Shown here: positions 10,043 to 17,204 of the stretch, piece after piece
Position numbering within the stretch: position 1 is the first letter of the stretch
Layout of the letters: each line of letters opens with the position of its first letter
Source: an uncultured Pseudomonadales bacterium
Lineage (GTDB): Bacteria > Pseudomonadota > Gammaproteobacteria > Pseudomonadales > Cellvibrionaceae
DNA: 64,000 bases
Reading direction: 5' to 3'
Assembly: GCA_947488935.1 (NCBI GenBank)
Contig: CANLBN010000001.1
Span: forward strand, 682,001 to 746,000
Made by a program: the position numbers and the translations under genes
Notes under the pieces: model-generated
The model's database searches: none
The model's input: only the letters and a program-made list of their open reading frames with translations
Told to the model about the DNA's origin: nothing

Positions 10043-10627
10043 AAGTAAAAATACCTCCATAGCTTTTTACGTTTATATTAAATTCCCCCTCCTGTTCTGC
10101 TAATATTTTTTATTTTTTTAATAAACGATTATAAATATTTCATTTTTAATCGTTTATGTATCTATCCTATCTGCTTTACATTACTAATAATGATAACTAA
10201 TTCCCATTTTCAAATACCCTATAACTTAGGTTATAGTTCAAAAAAATGCATAGTTTTATTTTTATTTTTATTTTTAGTTTTTATCCATATTTTTTTAATG
10301 CGCAATCAATCCCTGTGAATTTTATCTGCAGCGGTATTTTTTTAGCTAATTTTGTAAGTTTTCTATTTTAGGTATCGGTCTCATTTTAAAGAGAGTTTCT
10401 ATTTTTGTCTTAAATTTATAGCTTTGTGGCAGATTACAGCCCTTATCAATGAAAGTTTTTTTGATAATGATAGTCATGCCTGATGTGATAAATTCTTCAT
10501 CAAACAAACCATTATCGGTTTGAGTATTGTCAGTTCAGTGCTATTTGGTACTGTTAGCCATAATGCAGTCGCACAGACGCCATCGCTTGATTAAATGACA
10601 GGAGCGTTTATTTTTTAAGGAGGGTTT
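10043..10627. other. AT-rich intergenic region with decayed coding pieces
   Basis: The first 400 bases are very AT-rich and probably hold the promoter of the minus-strand AraC gene, with no confident -10/-35 pair. On the minus strand around 10383-10490, an open stretch encodes a peptide with the pattern KK-x2-I-x-KG-x2-LPQ that resembles a piece of the small frame at 11864-12058. On the plus strand, 10499-10594 is an orphan signal peptide. A strong Shine-Dalgarno sequence (AAGGAGGG) precedes the next gene. Confidence 0.5.
10499..10594 (+). pseudogene. Orphan signal-peptide remnant lacking an ATG
   Basis: The frame from the ATC codon at 10499 reads (I)KQTIIGLSIVSSVLFGTV and ends SHNAVAQTPSLD before TAA at 10592-10594. 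It has a basic start, a hydrophobic core and a V-A-Q cleavage site, so it looks like a complete Sec signal peptide with almost no mature protein. No ATG, GTG or TTG is in frame, and no Shine-Dalgarno sequence was found. The best reading is the remnant of a secreted-protein gene, deleted after the signal. Initiation at ATC is a less likely alternative. Confidence 0.45.
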
Positions 10628-11737
10628 ATGAAAATTACACCATCAAAAATTATTATTACTGCACTATTGTCTAGTTCTAGTATAGTCATAAGCTTAGTAT
10701 TGCTGCCGCGCGATAATGTGCTAAGCCTACAGGATTCGACGGATAACCAGACTGCTATCGTCAATAAAGTAGACAAAAAACCAGAGAATGAGGTTCTGTT
10801 AAAAACAGTAGAGCCTAAGAATGTAAAGCCCAAAACAGTACAAAAAAATCTTATTAAAAGCGAGAAGAAATCGCTGCCATCATCTGTATCAGCTAAAGTA
10901 GTCAACGATTATGATTACGATGGAAATTTGACATTACCCGAAGATATCGAAGGGTTATTGGATGTGGTTTTCACACCAATTATAGACTCAACGACAGGTA
11001 GCGCAGTCGTAGCTTTGCAAGCAATGGCTGACGATGATCCGGAGGCTTTGGATAAAATTAGCGGTGCTTTTTTAGATAAATTACAACGAGTCGACGACCT
11101 TGAAGAGAGAGAAAATTTATCTAGCTTGTTAGCTTTTTTTCCGAGCGAGCAGGTGACTCAATATAGTTTTGAACTGTTATCTTCAGAAATCGTCAATGAT
11201 CGAGCCTTGGGCTATGATTTATTATCTCAAAGCAATGATGTTGACCCAGTTAATTTGCTGCAAAAAGTGTGGGACGAATCGGATTCTGTGCTTGCCGAAG
11301 GTGTTATTGATGCAATAGCTGAGCGTAGCGTTGGCTTAGTCGAAAGAAAGTATACTGCCGAGCAAAAAGATAAGCTAAGTGATGCCTTAAATAGCGTTTA
11401 TAGCTCACACGAAGAGCCAATAATTCAAGCTAAAGCACTGACGCAGCTTACTCGTTTGGGGGATGATAAGCTGGTTAAACCAATGGTAGAATCCGCGCTT
11501 TATAGTTCCGAATATAATGTGCGGGCTGCTGCAATATATGCCATAACTGAAAAGAAATATTATTCTCAATCCAATAAAAACAAGTTATTTTCTTTGCTTG
11601 CTAGCGAAGAAACTGATAACAATACATTGCATATTGCTACCGATGCCTTGTCTTATGGTTTTGAGTTGCAAGAATCTGAAAAGCAGCAATTGCTTGAGTT
11701 GAAGAAAGATTTAGATAACCAATATTTAGGTATTTGA
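10628..11737 (+). CDS. Secreted or anchored HEAT-repeat-like protein, unknown function
   Basis: This 369-residue protein has a strong Shine-Dalgarno sequence (AAGGAGGG) just before its ATG. Residues 7-26 form a hydrophobic signal or anchor. A Lys/Glu-rich linker follows to about residue 90. The rest is alpha-helical with paired-helix units suggestive of HEAT repeats, for example AKALTQLTRLGDDKLVKPMV and YNVRAAAIYAI. Such repeats mediate protein contacts. The protein is probably exported to the periplasm. It stands alone in the islet between ntrB and glnA, in AT-rich DNA. No family name can be given. Confidence 0.7.
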   Translation: MKITPSKIIITALLSSSSIVISLVLLPRDNVLSLQDSTDNQTAIVNKVDKKPENEVLLKTVEPKNVKPKTVQKNLIKSEKKSLPSSVSAKVVNDYDYDGNLTLPEDIEGLLDVVFTPIIDSTTGSAVVALQAMADDDPEALDKISGAFLDKLQRVDDLEERENLSSLLAFFPSEQVTQYSFELLSSEIVNDRALGYDLLSQSNDVDPVNLLQKVWDESDSVLAEGVIDAIAERSVGLVERKYTAEQKDKLSDALNSVYSSHEEPIIQAKALTQLTRLGDDKLVKPMVESALYSSEYNVRAAAIYAITEKKYYSQSNKNKLFSLLASEETDNNTLHIATDALSYGFELQESEKQQLLELKKDLDNQYLGI

Positions 11738-11863
11738 TAAGTGTAAATTGTTAAATTCTTCTAAAAGATGCTGATGGTATATAGATAGAGGTTTTTAATT
11801 CTATTGGCTAGAGGATAATTGTTTACTCTATTTAATAAAAAATACTTTTATCTTTTTCCTAAA

Positions 11864-12058
11864 TTAATGCTCTTGTGGCAGATGATTACCCTTCTCGATA
11901 GTTGCTTTTTTATTATAATAAAAAGTTAGCTTGATGATTTCAAGTTGGTTGCGGCATAAAATATTTTTTGCTATAGCCAGATTATTTAAAACGCTCATCA
12001 AGGGTCTAGATCCGTTACGAATAAAATTAAATTGATCAATATAAATATGATTTTTCAC
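11864..12058 (-). CDS. Doubtful small frame, 64 residues
   Basis: The frame begins MKNHIYIDQFNFI and ends KKATIEKGNHLPQEH. Near its end the pattern KK-x2-I-x-KG-x2-LPQ also occurs on the minus strand at about 10436-10480, with DNA similarity concentrated in CTGCCACAA and the codons before it. Both may be relics of one duplicated, decayed gene. No start signal was seen and no family was recognised. Confidence 0.2.
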   Translation of the reverse strand: MKNHIYIDQFNFIRNGSRPLMSVLNNLAIAKNILCRNQLEIIKLTFYYNKKATIEKGNHLPQEH

Positions 12059-12153
12059 AACATTTTACATTAAAGAATGATGCGATATTAATAGCGCGGA
12101 AACTTCTTAGCAAGAAAAATATATGACTCGATTGTTGGAGGTTGTAAAAATTA

Positions 12154-12306
12154 ATGAATAATAATAGGCGTTATTTTTTAGATGTTAATATAATTATATT
12201 AATCAATGCTATGTATGTTGCATTGATCAAGTTAACAGCTATAAATATTTTATTTATAAAATTATTATTGTCTTTTCATGCCACCATTTTTTTATTTTTG
12301 TCTTAA
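12154..12306 (+). CDS. Possible small hydrophobic protein, 50 residues
   Basis: The frame starts at ATG 12154, 12 bases after TGGAGG, and reads MNNNRRYFLDVNIIILINAM followed by an almost wholly hydrophobic tail ending at TAA (12304-12306). If translated it would insert in the inner membrane. In such AT-rich DNA, hydrophobic frames arise by chance, so the call is weak. Confidence 0.22.
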   Translation: MNNNRRYFLDVNIIILINAMYVALIKLTAINILFIKLLLSFHATIFLFLS

Positions 12307-12464
12307 AATCACACCTGCAATGTCTTAATTTCCATCTTTTTTGAGTTGGGAAAACAAGTATTATATTTATGAGCAGTAGGGAAATAATATTATTGCTTGT
12401 TTAGCTAAATGTAATTTTTAAATAGATTTAAACGTCAATGTAAATCAATATAGAGGAGCATAGC

Positions 12465-13448
12465 ATGATAGCTTTGGATGTTAATCGAAGTGAATATGTA
12501 AAGAGTTATAATATTTTTAAAAAAAGTGCTGATGTGGGAAGAAAAATTAAGAAAGTTATACTTCCTATGATTCTTGTGGGGGCAAGCTTATTGGCCCCGA
12601 ACTTAGCACAAGCAAATCGGCCATTAATTAATAATGCAATGATGGCAAGTGATTTTATTACAAGGCAGTTGACATTGCAGAGAAATGGAATTAATGGCGA
12701 TAGGCGTGGCCCAGCTATAGATCGAGCCAATATCCTAGAGTTCGAGCGTAATTTGGATAGAGATCTCACTGATTTAGAAGGATTTATTAGAGAGCTGGAT
12801 AGAACAGGGGCGTGGCAACAGATGGACGGGGGGGAGGTAAACAGGCTAATGAATACCGTGCGTTTAGCTAATGATGTGCTTGCTGATGGAATAGAAACGG
12901 ATGCTGCGAATCTTGCTCGCGGTGCTGACGTTGATGGGCCTGTTAATCGAGGACCCTTTGATAACAGGATGAAAGTCATTGCTCAACAACTTGGTGAAAG
13001 AAGTGTAGCGGCCTTACTGGCAGCAGGAGTTGCCGTAAATAGTGTCGTGACTAATCAGTTGACTCCAAATCAAGTTGCCCTTGGCGTAGGAGGAGGTTTG
13101 TTTGCGGCAGGTGCTATTATTAATACTGTTTACAACGGCCTTACTGAGCGACGCGATTTCAGAGAGCGCCAAGATGCTGCGGCTCAACGGGTGCGAAGAT
13201 TTCATACTCGAATAGGTCTTTTTGCGGGCCGAATGATCATACTGAATGAAACTGCAGAACGTTTCCTTCGAAACGGTAACCGTAATTTTGCAGTAGAAGG
13301 CGTTAATCCTCGCTCATTATTTAATAATATACGTCGTACTAGACTTAGATGGGCGGATACAAACGGAAACGGTGTTTCCCTTCAAATAATGAGTACGGCT
13401 ATTGAAAAGTTCATTAGAGAAGAAAGAGCCAATGACAGAGGTCAATAG
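12465..13448 (+). CDS. Secreted protein of unknown function with a central hydrophobic hairpin
   Basis: This 327-residue protein has a Shine-Dalgarno sequence (GAGGAG) about 8 bases before ATG. The N-terminus is an unusually long signal peptide: about 30 polar and basic residues, a hydrophobic core (VILPMILVGASLLAP) and a likely cut after AQA near residue 51. The mature part is rich in Arg, Asn and Asp. Residues about 185-225 carry two glycine/alanine-rich hydrophobic stretches separated by a short polar turn, which could form a membrane hairpin. Base composition is higher in GC than the surrounding DNA. No family was recognised. A hairpin follows the stop. It sits alone in the islet between the HEAT-like gene and glnA. 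Confidence 0.7.
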   Translation: MIALDVNRSEYVKSYNIFKKSADVGRKIKKVILPMILVGASLLAPNLAQANRPLINNAMMASDFITRQLTLQRNGINGDRRGPAIDRANILEFERNLDRDLTDLEGFIRELDRTGAWQQMDGGEVNRLMNTVRLANDVLADGIETDAANLARGADVDGPVNRGPFDNRMKVIAQQLGERSVAALLAAGVAVNSVVTNQLTPNQVALGVGGGLFAAGAIINTVYNGLTERRDFRERQDAAAQRVRRFHTRIGLFAGRMIILNETAERFLRNGNRNFAVEGVNPRSLFNNIRRTRLRWADTNGNGVSLQIMSTAIEKFIREERANDRGQ

Positions 13449-13497
13449 ATTAGACCATTAATAATCTTGTTTTATTTACTCGTATAAGATAAATAGT

Positions 13498-13526
13498 GCT
13501 ATGACAGTCACTCAGGCTGTCATAGC
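13498..13526 (+). terminator. Hairpin downstream of the 12465 gene
   Basis: GCTATGACAG (13498-13507) pairs with CTGTCATAGC (13517-13526) around a 9-base loop, 50 bases after the stop codon. There is no clear T-run, so it may be a weak terminator or a transcript-end stabiliser. Confidence 0.4.
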
Positions 13527-13783
13527 GTTATCGAGCGCTCACTCTTATTAGGAGATTAAATGAGAATGAAAGGCAAAATTACTTGAGCTATAAAAAGTGG
13601 TCGAGTATCGATATGGCAGTTGGATGAGTTTATAGGGTTCAACTGCTAATGATGTCCCCATCGCTTCAGCTTAAAGTGGCAAAGTCAACTGAATAATAAA
13701 CTGATCCTCACAATTTAAGAGCCTTATCAGTTAATTGATAAGCGAGATATTATGAGGGCTGTTATCGCGATATTGCCTTGGTA

Positions 13784-14010
13784 TTATATTGATATATTTT
13801 GTAAATTTTTTCTAAAAGTATTTCCGCATATAAATCCAGTTTTTTGAGAAATACTATTGATCTGTTGATCGGTAGTTACTAATAGCTTACAAGCAAACTC
13901 TATTTTTTACATTGTCGATAAACTTTTTAGTCGTTTTACTTGTTTATGGTTCGCAGTTAACCATTCCTGATAGTGCAAAAACAAAAGAAGCTGGCTCGTC
14001 GAGCGTCCCG
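13784..14010 (-). pseudogene. Decayed AraC-family regulator, C-terminal HTH fragment
   Basis: Read on the minus strand in two frames, this region gives TSKTTKKFIDNVKNRV and, after a one-base shift, FACKLLVTTDQQINSISQ followed by KTGFICGNTFRKNLQN. These align with TSESPKEFIDKVKVNYACEL and IMDIAATTGFYNNATFRKVF of the intact AraC gene at 8999-10042. A stop codon stands where that gene has Leu in front of TS. The DJ-1-like half is missing. It is therefore a truncated, frameshifted paralogue or a remnant of a second regulator, between glnA and the 12465 gene. Confidence 0.72.
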
Positions 14011-14045
14011 CTAGGTTGTTAATGCCACTTATTATAGCTGCCAAT

Positions 14046-14072
14046 AAAAAACCCCGCATAAGCGGGGTTTTT
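14046..14072 (-). terminator. Rho-independent terminator of glnA
   Basis: AAAAACCCCGC and GCGGGGTTTTT form an 11-bp stem around the loop ATAA. On the minus strand it is followed by a T-run and lies about 25 bases after the glnA stop. Confidence 0.9.
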
Positions 14073-14095
14073 CGTATGGGGCAAGCTAACTATTA

Positions 14096-15502
14096 CTAGC
14101 AACTGTAGTACATATCGAACTCAATTGGGTGAGTTGTCATGTTTAATGTTTCAACTTCGCCACGCTTAAGCTCGATGTAAGCATCGATCATGTCGTTATC
14201 AAATACACCGCCAGCAGTTAAGAAGTCACGATCTGCATCTAATGAATCTAATGCTTCTTCTAGGCTTGCGCAAACTGTTGGGTACTCAGCAAGCTCTTCA
14301 GGAGGTAAGTCATATAAGTCTTTATCTGCTGAGTCGCCTGGGTGAATTTTGTTTTTAACACCGTCAAGGCCGGCCATTAGCAATGCAGAGAATGCTAAAT
14401 ATGGGTTAGCCGTTGGATCAGGGAAGCGAGTTTCAACACGTTTGCCTTTAGGTGAAGTCACATAAGGGATACGAATTGACGCAGAGCGGTTACGCGCTGA
14501 GTAAGCCAAAATAACAGGTGCTTCGAAGCCTGGAACTAAACGCTTGTATGAGTTAGTTGAGGCATTACAAAAAGCGTTAAGTGCTTTAGCGTGCTTAATG
14601 ATACCGCCAATGTAGAACAAGGCAGTCTCGCTAAGGCCCGCATAGGCGTCGCCAGCAAATTGGTTAGTGCCGTCTTTAGAGTAGGACATATGCACGTGCA
14701 TACCACTACCGTTGTCGCCAACGATTGGCTTAGGCATAAAGGTCGCTGTTTTACCGTAGGCATGAGCAACATTGTGCACGCAGTACTTAAGAATTTGCAC
14801 TTCGTCTGCTTTTTTGGTGAGAGTGTTTGCACCAACACCAATTTCACACTGGCCAGCAGTACCTACTTCGTGGTGATGTACTTCGATGTATAAGCCCATC
14901 GCTTCCATCGCGCCACACATTGCACCACGAATATCGTGTAGTGAGTCAACAGGTGGTACTGGGAAGTAGCCGCCTTTAACGCCTGGGCGGTGACCCATGT
15001 TGCCGTCTGCAAAAGTTGAGTCTGAAGACCAAGCTGCTTCTTCTGAATTGATTTTGTAGAAAGAACCTGACATGTCAGACTTCCATTTAACATCGTCAAA
15101 TACGAAGAATTCTGGCTCTGGGCCAAACATTGCTGAATCACCAAGACCAGTAGACTCTAGGTATGCTTCTGCACGTTGTGCAATAGAGCGTGGATCGCGG
15201 TTGTAGCCTTCGCCAGTTGATGGCTCAACAATGCTACAGCGGATAATAACAGTAGGCTCGTCAGTGAACGGGTCCATGATCGATGTGCTATCGTCTGGCA
15301 TTAAAATCATGTCTGATTCGTTAATACCTTTCCAGCCAGCGATTGAAGAACCGTCGAACATTTTACCTTCTTCAAAGAAACCTTCGTCTACTTCCCCAAC
15401 TGGGATGCTAACGTGTTGTTCTTTACCTTTGGTGTCTGTAAAGCGTAGGTCTACCCACTTTGCTTCGTTTTCTGTAATTAGGCCAAGCGTTTTTGCCGAC
15501 AT
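14096..15502 (-). CDS. glnA: Glutamine synthetase type I
   Basis: This 468-residue enzyme joins ammonia to glutamate with ATP and forms a cytoplasmic dodecamer. E. coli GlnA has 469 residues. Visible motifs are [18 protein letters not shown], the substrate loop [11 protein letters not shown], the ATP site [10 protein letters not shown] and the flap NRSASIRIP. The adenylylation tyrosine is in [11 protein letters not shown], so the enzyme should be a substrate for the GlnE encoded at the right end of this window. A GGAGG-type Shine-Dalgarno sequence precedes the ATG. It is transcribed alone from a sigma-54 promoter with two NtrC boxes and ends at a strong terminator. In most relatives ntrBC follows directly; here about 5 kb of accessory DNA intervenes. 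Confidence 0.99.
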   Translation of the reverse strand: MSAKTLGLITENEAKWVDLRFTDTKGKEQHVSIPVGEVDEGFFEEGKMFDGSSIAGWKGINESDMILMPDDSTSIMDPFTDEPTVIIRCSIVEPSTGEGYNRDPRSIAQRAEAYLESTGLGDSAMFGPEPEFFVFDDVKWKSDMSGSFYKINSEEAAWSSDSTFADGNMGHRPGVKGGYFPVPPVDSLHDIRGAMCGAMEAMGLYIEVHHHEVGTAGQCEIGVGANTLTKKADEVQILKYCVHNVAHAYGKTATFMPKPIVGDNGSGMHVHMSYSKDGTNQFAGDAYAGLSETALFYIGGIIKHAKALNAFCNASTNSYKRLVPGFEAPVILAYSARNRSASIRIPYVTSPKGKRVETRFPDPTANPYLAFSALLMAGLDGVKNKIHPGDSADKDLYDLPPEELAEYPTVCASLEEALDSLDADRDFLTAGGVFDNDMIDAYIELKRGEVETLNMTTHPIEFDMYYSC

Positions 15503-15604
15503 ATGAGTCCTCCGGGATGGCTGTCGTTTGTCAATATTGTATGTAAATAGTTTGTTATTTTAACGTTAAATAAGTAGCTATAGATCAGCTCGATACGCCG
15601 AAAA

Positions 15605-15620
15605 TGCAATACTCATACCA
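15605..15620 (-). promoter_or_regulatory. Sigma-54 promoter of glnA (glnAp2-like)
   Basis: On the minus strand it reads TGGTATGAGTATTGCA, with GG and GC separated by 10 bases. The predicted start is near 15594, leaving a leader of about 90 bases. Two NtrC boxes lie about 108 and 139 bases upstream, almost the same spacing as at E. coli glnAp2. Confidence 0.75.
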
Positions 15621-15693
15621 CAGTGTATTATTTGCACCAAGCCTATTAAATAGCCGCTTGGAGGCGATATCTCGTATATAATGCCAAATGTAA

Positions 15694-15710
15694 TGCACCA
15701 ATGTTGTGCA
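15694..15710. promoter_or_regulatory. NtrC binding site 1 of glnA
   Basis: TGCACCAATGTTGTGCA is a 17-bp dyad with perfect TGCAC and GTGCA half-sites, almost identical to the strong E. coli glnA enhancer sites. Its centre is about 108 bases upstream of the predicted sigma-54 start. Confidence 0.85.
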
Positions 15711-15724
15711 TATCAATATATCAT

Positions 15725-15741
15725 CGCACAATATTGGTGCT
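15725..15741. promoter_or_regulatory. NtrC binding site 2 of glnA
   Basis: CGCACAATATTGGTGCT keeps GCAC and GTGC with the correct 17-bp frame, with one outer base changed on each side. Its centre lies 31 bases (three helical turns) from site 1, so two NtrC dimers could bind side by side on one DNA face. Confidence 0.75.
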
Positions 15742-15928
15742 TTTTGTCTATAGGTTTATAGCTACTTAATATAATGTTCTATTTTGGGGCGAGCTTCTTG
15801 TTCTTTTGGCGATATGTGCGAACAATACGCTTTACCCAAGTTTTTCTCCGCGCGCCAGTTTACATGGTCTTTGCAGAAAGCGCGATGTGTTAATATGCCT
15901 CTTTTAACTTTTTATGTTGTTTCTTGTT

Positions 15929-16468
15929 ATGAATAAGCCGGTAGACCTTACTCCCCTCCCTGTTAGCGACCAAGATCGCAGTAATGTAAAGGCCTTACTG
16001 GGGCGTACACCGCGCGGGTTGGCGGCCATTAATGTGCGTACAAAAATAGGGCTTCCTGTTGTTACTCAGGTTGAGTCAATGGTGAACAAAAAGCCTTTTC
16101 CTACGCTGTTTTGGTTGGTGGATAAAACCCTTAATTATGAGATAGACAAACTAGAGGCCGGCGGCTTAATTGCGCGACTGCAAGCGCGTATTGATGGTTC
16201 AGCTGAGTTACAACAAGCGATGGTACAAGACCATTTGGACCACATTGAATTGCGCAAAAAACTTATGCTGCCTGAGCATAAAGTAGAGTTAGATGCCTTA
16301 GGTTTTGCCAGCGTCTTTGAAAAGCGTGGCATAGGCGGCATAGAAAACTTTACACGGATTCGCTGCCTGCACACCTATTATGCGGCTCATTTGGTTGTGG
16401 CCAATACCGTTGGAGGCCTGCTCGATGAATATTGGGCAGAGCGTGGCATCGATTTCGACCATTTTTAA
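15929..16468 (+). CDS. DUF501 domain-containing protein
   Basis: This protein of about 179 residues shows the DUF501 pattern: GLPVVTQVESMV, then PFPTLFWLVDKTLNYEIDKL and EAGG, and a C-terminal segment with conserved His and Cys (FTRIRCLHTYYAAHLV). DUF501 proteins are soluble and of unknown function, often encoded near housekeeping genes. An ATG five codons earlier (15914) is possible; neither start has a clear Shine-Dalgarno sequence. It stands alone between glnA (divergent) and the membrane protein gene that follows. Confidence 0.8.
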   Translation: MNKPVDLTPLPVSDQDRSNVKALLGRTPRGLAAINVRTKIGLPVVTQVESMVNKKPFPTLFWLVDKTLNYEIDKLEAGGLIARLQARIDGSAELQQAMVQDHLDHIELRKKLMLPEHKVELDALGFASVFEKRGIGGIENFTRIRCLHTYYAAHLVVANTVGGLLDEYWAERGIDFDHF

Positions 16469-16544
16469 TTATTTTGAGAATATAGCGGCCAAACTTTCGT
16501 TGTGCATCTACACTTTAATTAAACGTCTATGATTGAAGTGATAT

Positions 16545-17048
16545 ATGGCCAAAGCTAAAAAAGCAAAAGCGGCAGCACAAGCGCCCAAACCAGAGGGTAG
16601 TAAAAAACTGCTTTGGCAGGTGTTGATTATCGTATTCGTGATTATTGTGCTTATCACTATTGCGCTCACTGCTTTTCTTACATCTGAGACCACTTTTCGA
16701 TCTAACCTTACTTTTTCGGGTGCCGGCCAGTCTAAGGGGCTAAGTTCTATGCTTGATGCCAAGCTTGTGTGTGACCAAAAGGTTAAAAATAAGTATAAAA
16801 ATGTTTTGCAGTCTTCTACGCTTAATCACTTATCGAGTCGCTATGATGAAGGTTATGGTGGTTATAAGCTTTTTTATAATGTGAGCGTTTATCGTGATGA
16901 GAAGCGCAAAAGTGGCACTACAGACATAATGTATCGTTGTTACATTTATAATGATGGCGATGTTAGTGAAACCGGTATTATTCAGATGACGCCACCGCCT
17001 GCTAAAGCTCGACGAAAAACCGACAGCAACCCCTTTGGCTTTAAATAA
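16545..17048 (+). CDS. Single-span membrane protein of unknown function
   Basis: This 167-residue protein has a Lys/Ala-rich cytoplasmic N-terminus (MAKAKKAKAAAQAPKP), one strong transmembrane helix at about residues 23-46 and a periplasmic domain of about 120 residues. That domain has two cysteines (LVCDQKV, MYRCYIY) that could form a disulfide, and a basic, proline-rich tail. It resembles no family known to me by name. It lies between the DUF501 gene and typA, with no sign of an operon. Confidence 0.75.
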   Translation: MAKAKKAKAAAQAPKPEGSKKLLWQVLIIVFVIIVLITIALTAFLTSETTFRSNLTFSGAGQSKGLSSMLDAKLVCDQKVKNKYKNVLQSSTLNHLSSRYDEGYGGYKLFYNVSVYRDEKRKSGTTDIMYRCYIYNDGDVSETGIIQMTPPPAKARRKTDSNPFGFK

Positions 17049-17204
17049 GGTTTACGGCTTTTGTTTTTGTCATCAAAAAAACATAAACATACATTAAATT
17101 AGAGCTCAATGGCGCGAATAACTAAATAACAGTAGGCGTTATTATGTTTCCCCCGTATAATTTGCGCCTTTAAAAATCTACTCATTTTTAGTTGGGCCCT
17201 CCCT

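Larger units (their letters stand above)
11738..12464. other. AT-rich intergenic region with two weak small frames
   Basis: This 727-base stretch is strongly AT-rich. It contains one 64-codon minus-strand frame (11864-12058) and one 50-codon plus-strand frame (12154-12306), both of doubtful reality. A GGAGG-like site (TAGAGGAGC) at its right end serves the gene at 12465. No terminator, RNA gene or insertion sequence was recognised. Confidence 0.5.
13449..14045. other. Intergenic region with AraC-gene debris
   Basis: From left to right this gap holds the hairpin at 13498-13526, about 250 bases with no recognisable gene (only a 7-codon frame after AGGAG at 13550), and the broken AraC fragment at 13784-14010. 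No insertion sequence ends or att-like repeats were seen. Confidence 0.5.

Noticed and set aside
14536..15144. Long open frames overlapping glnA
   Set aside because: They lie inside glnA in other frames, have no family features, and arise from its codon pattern.
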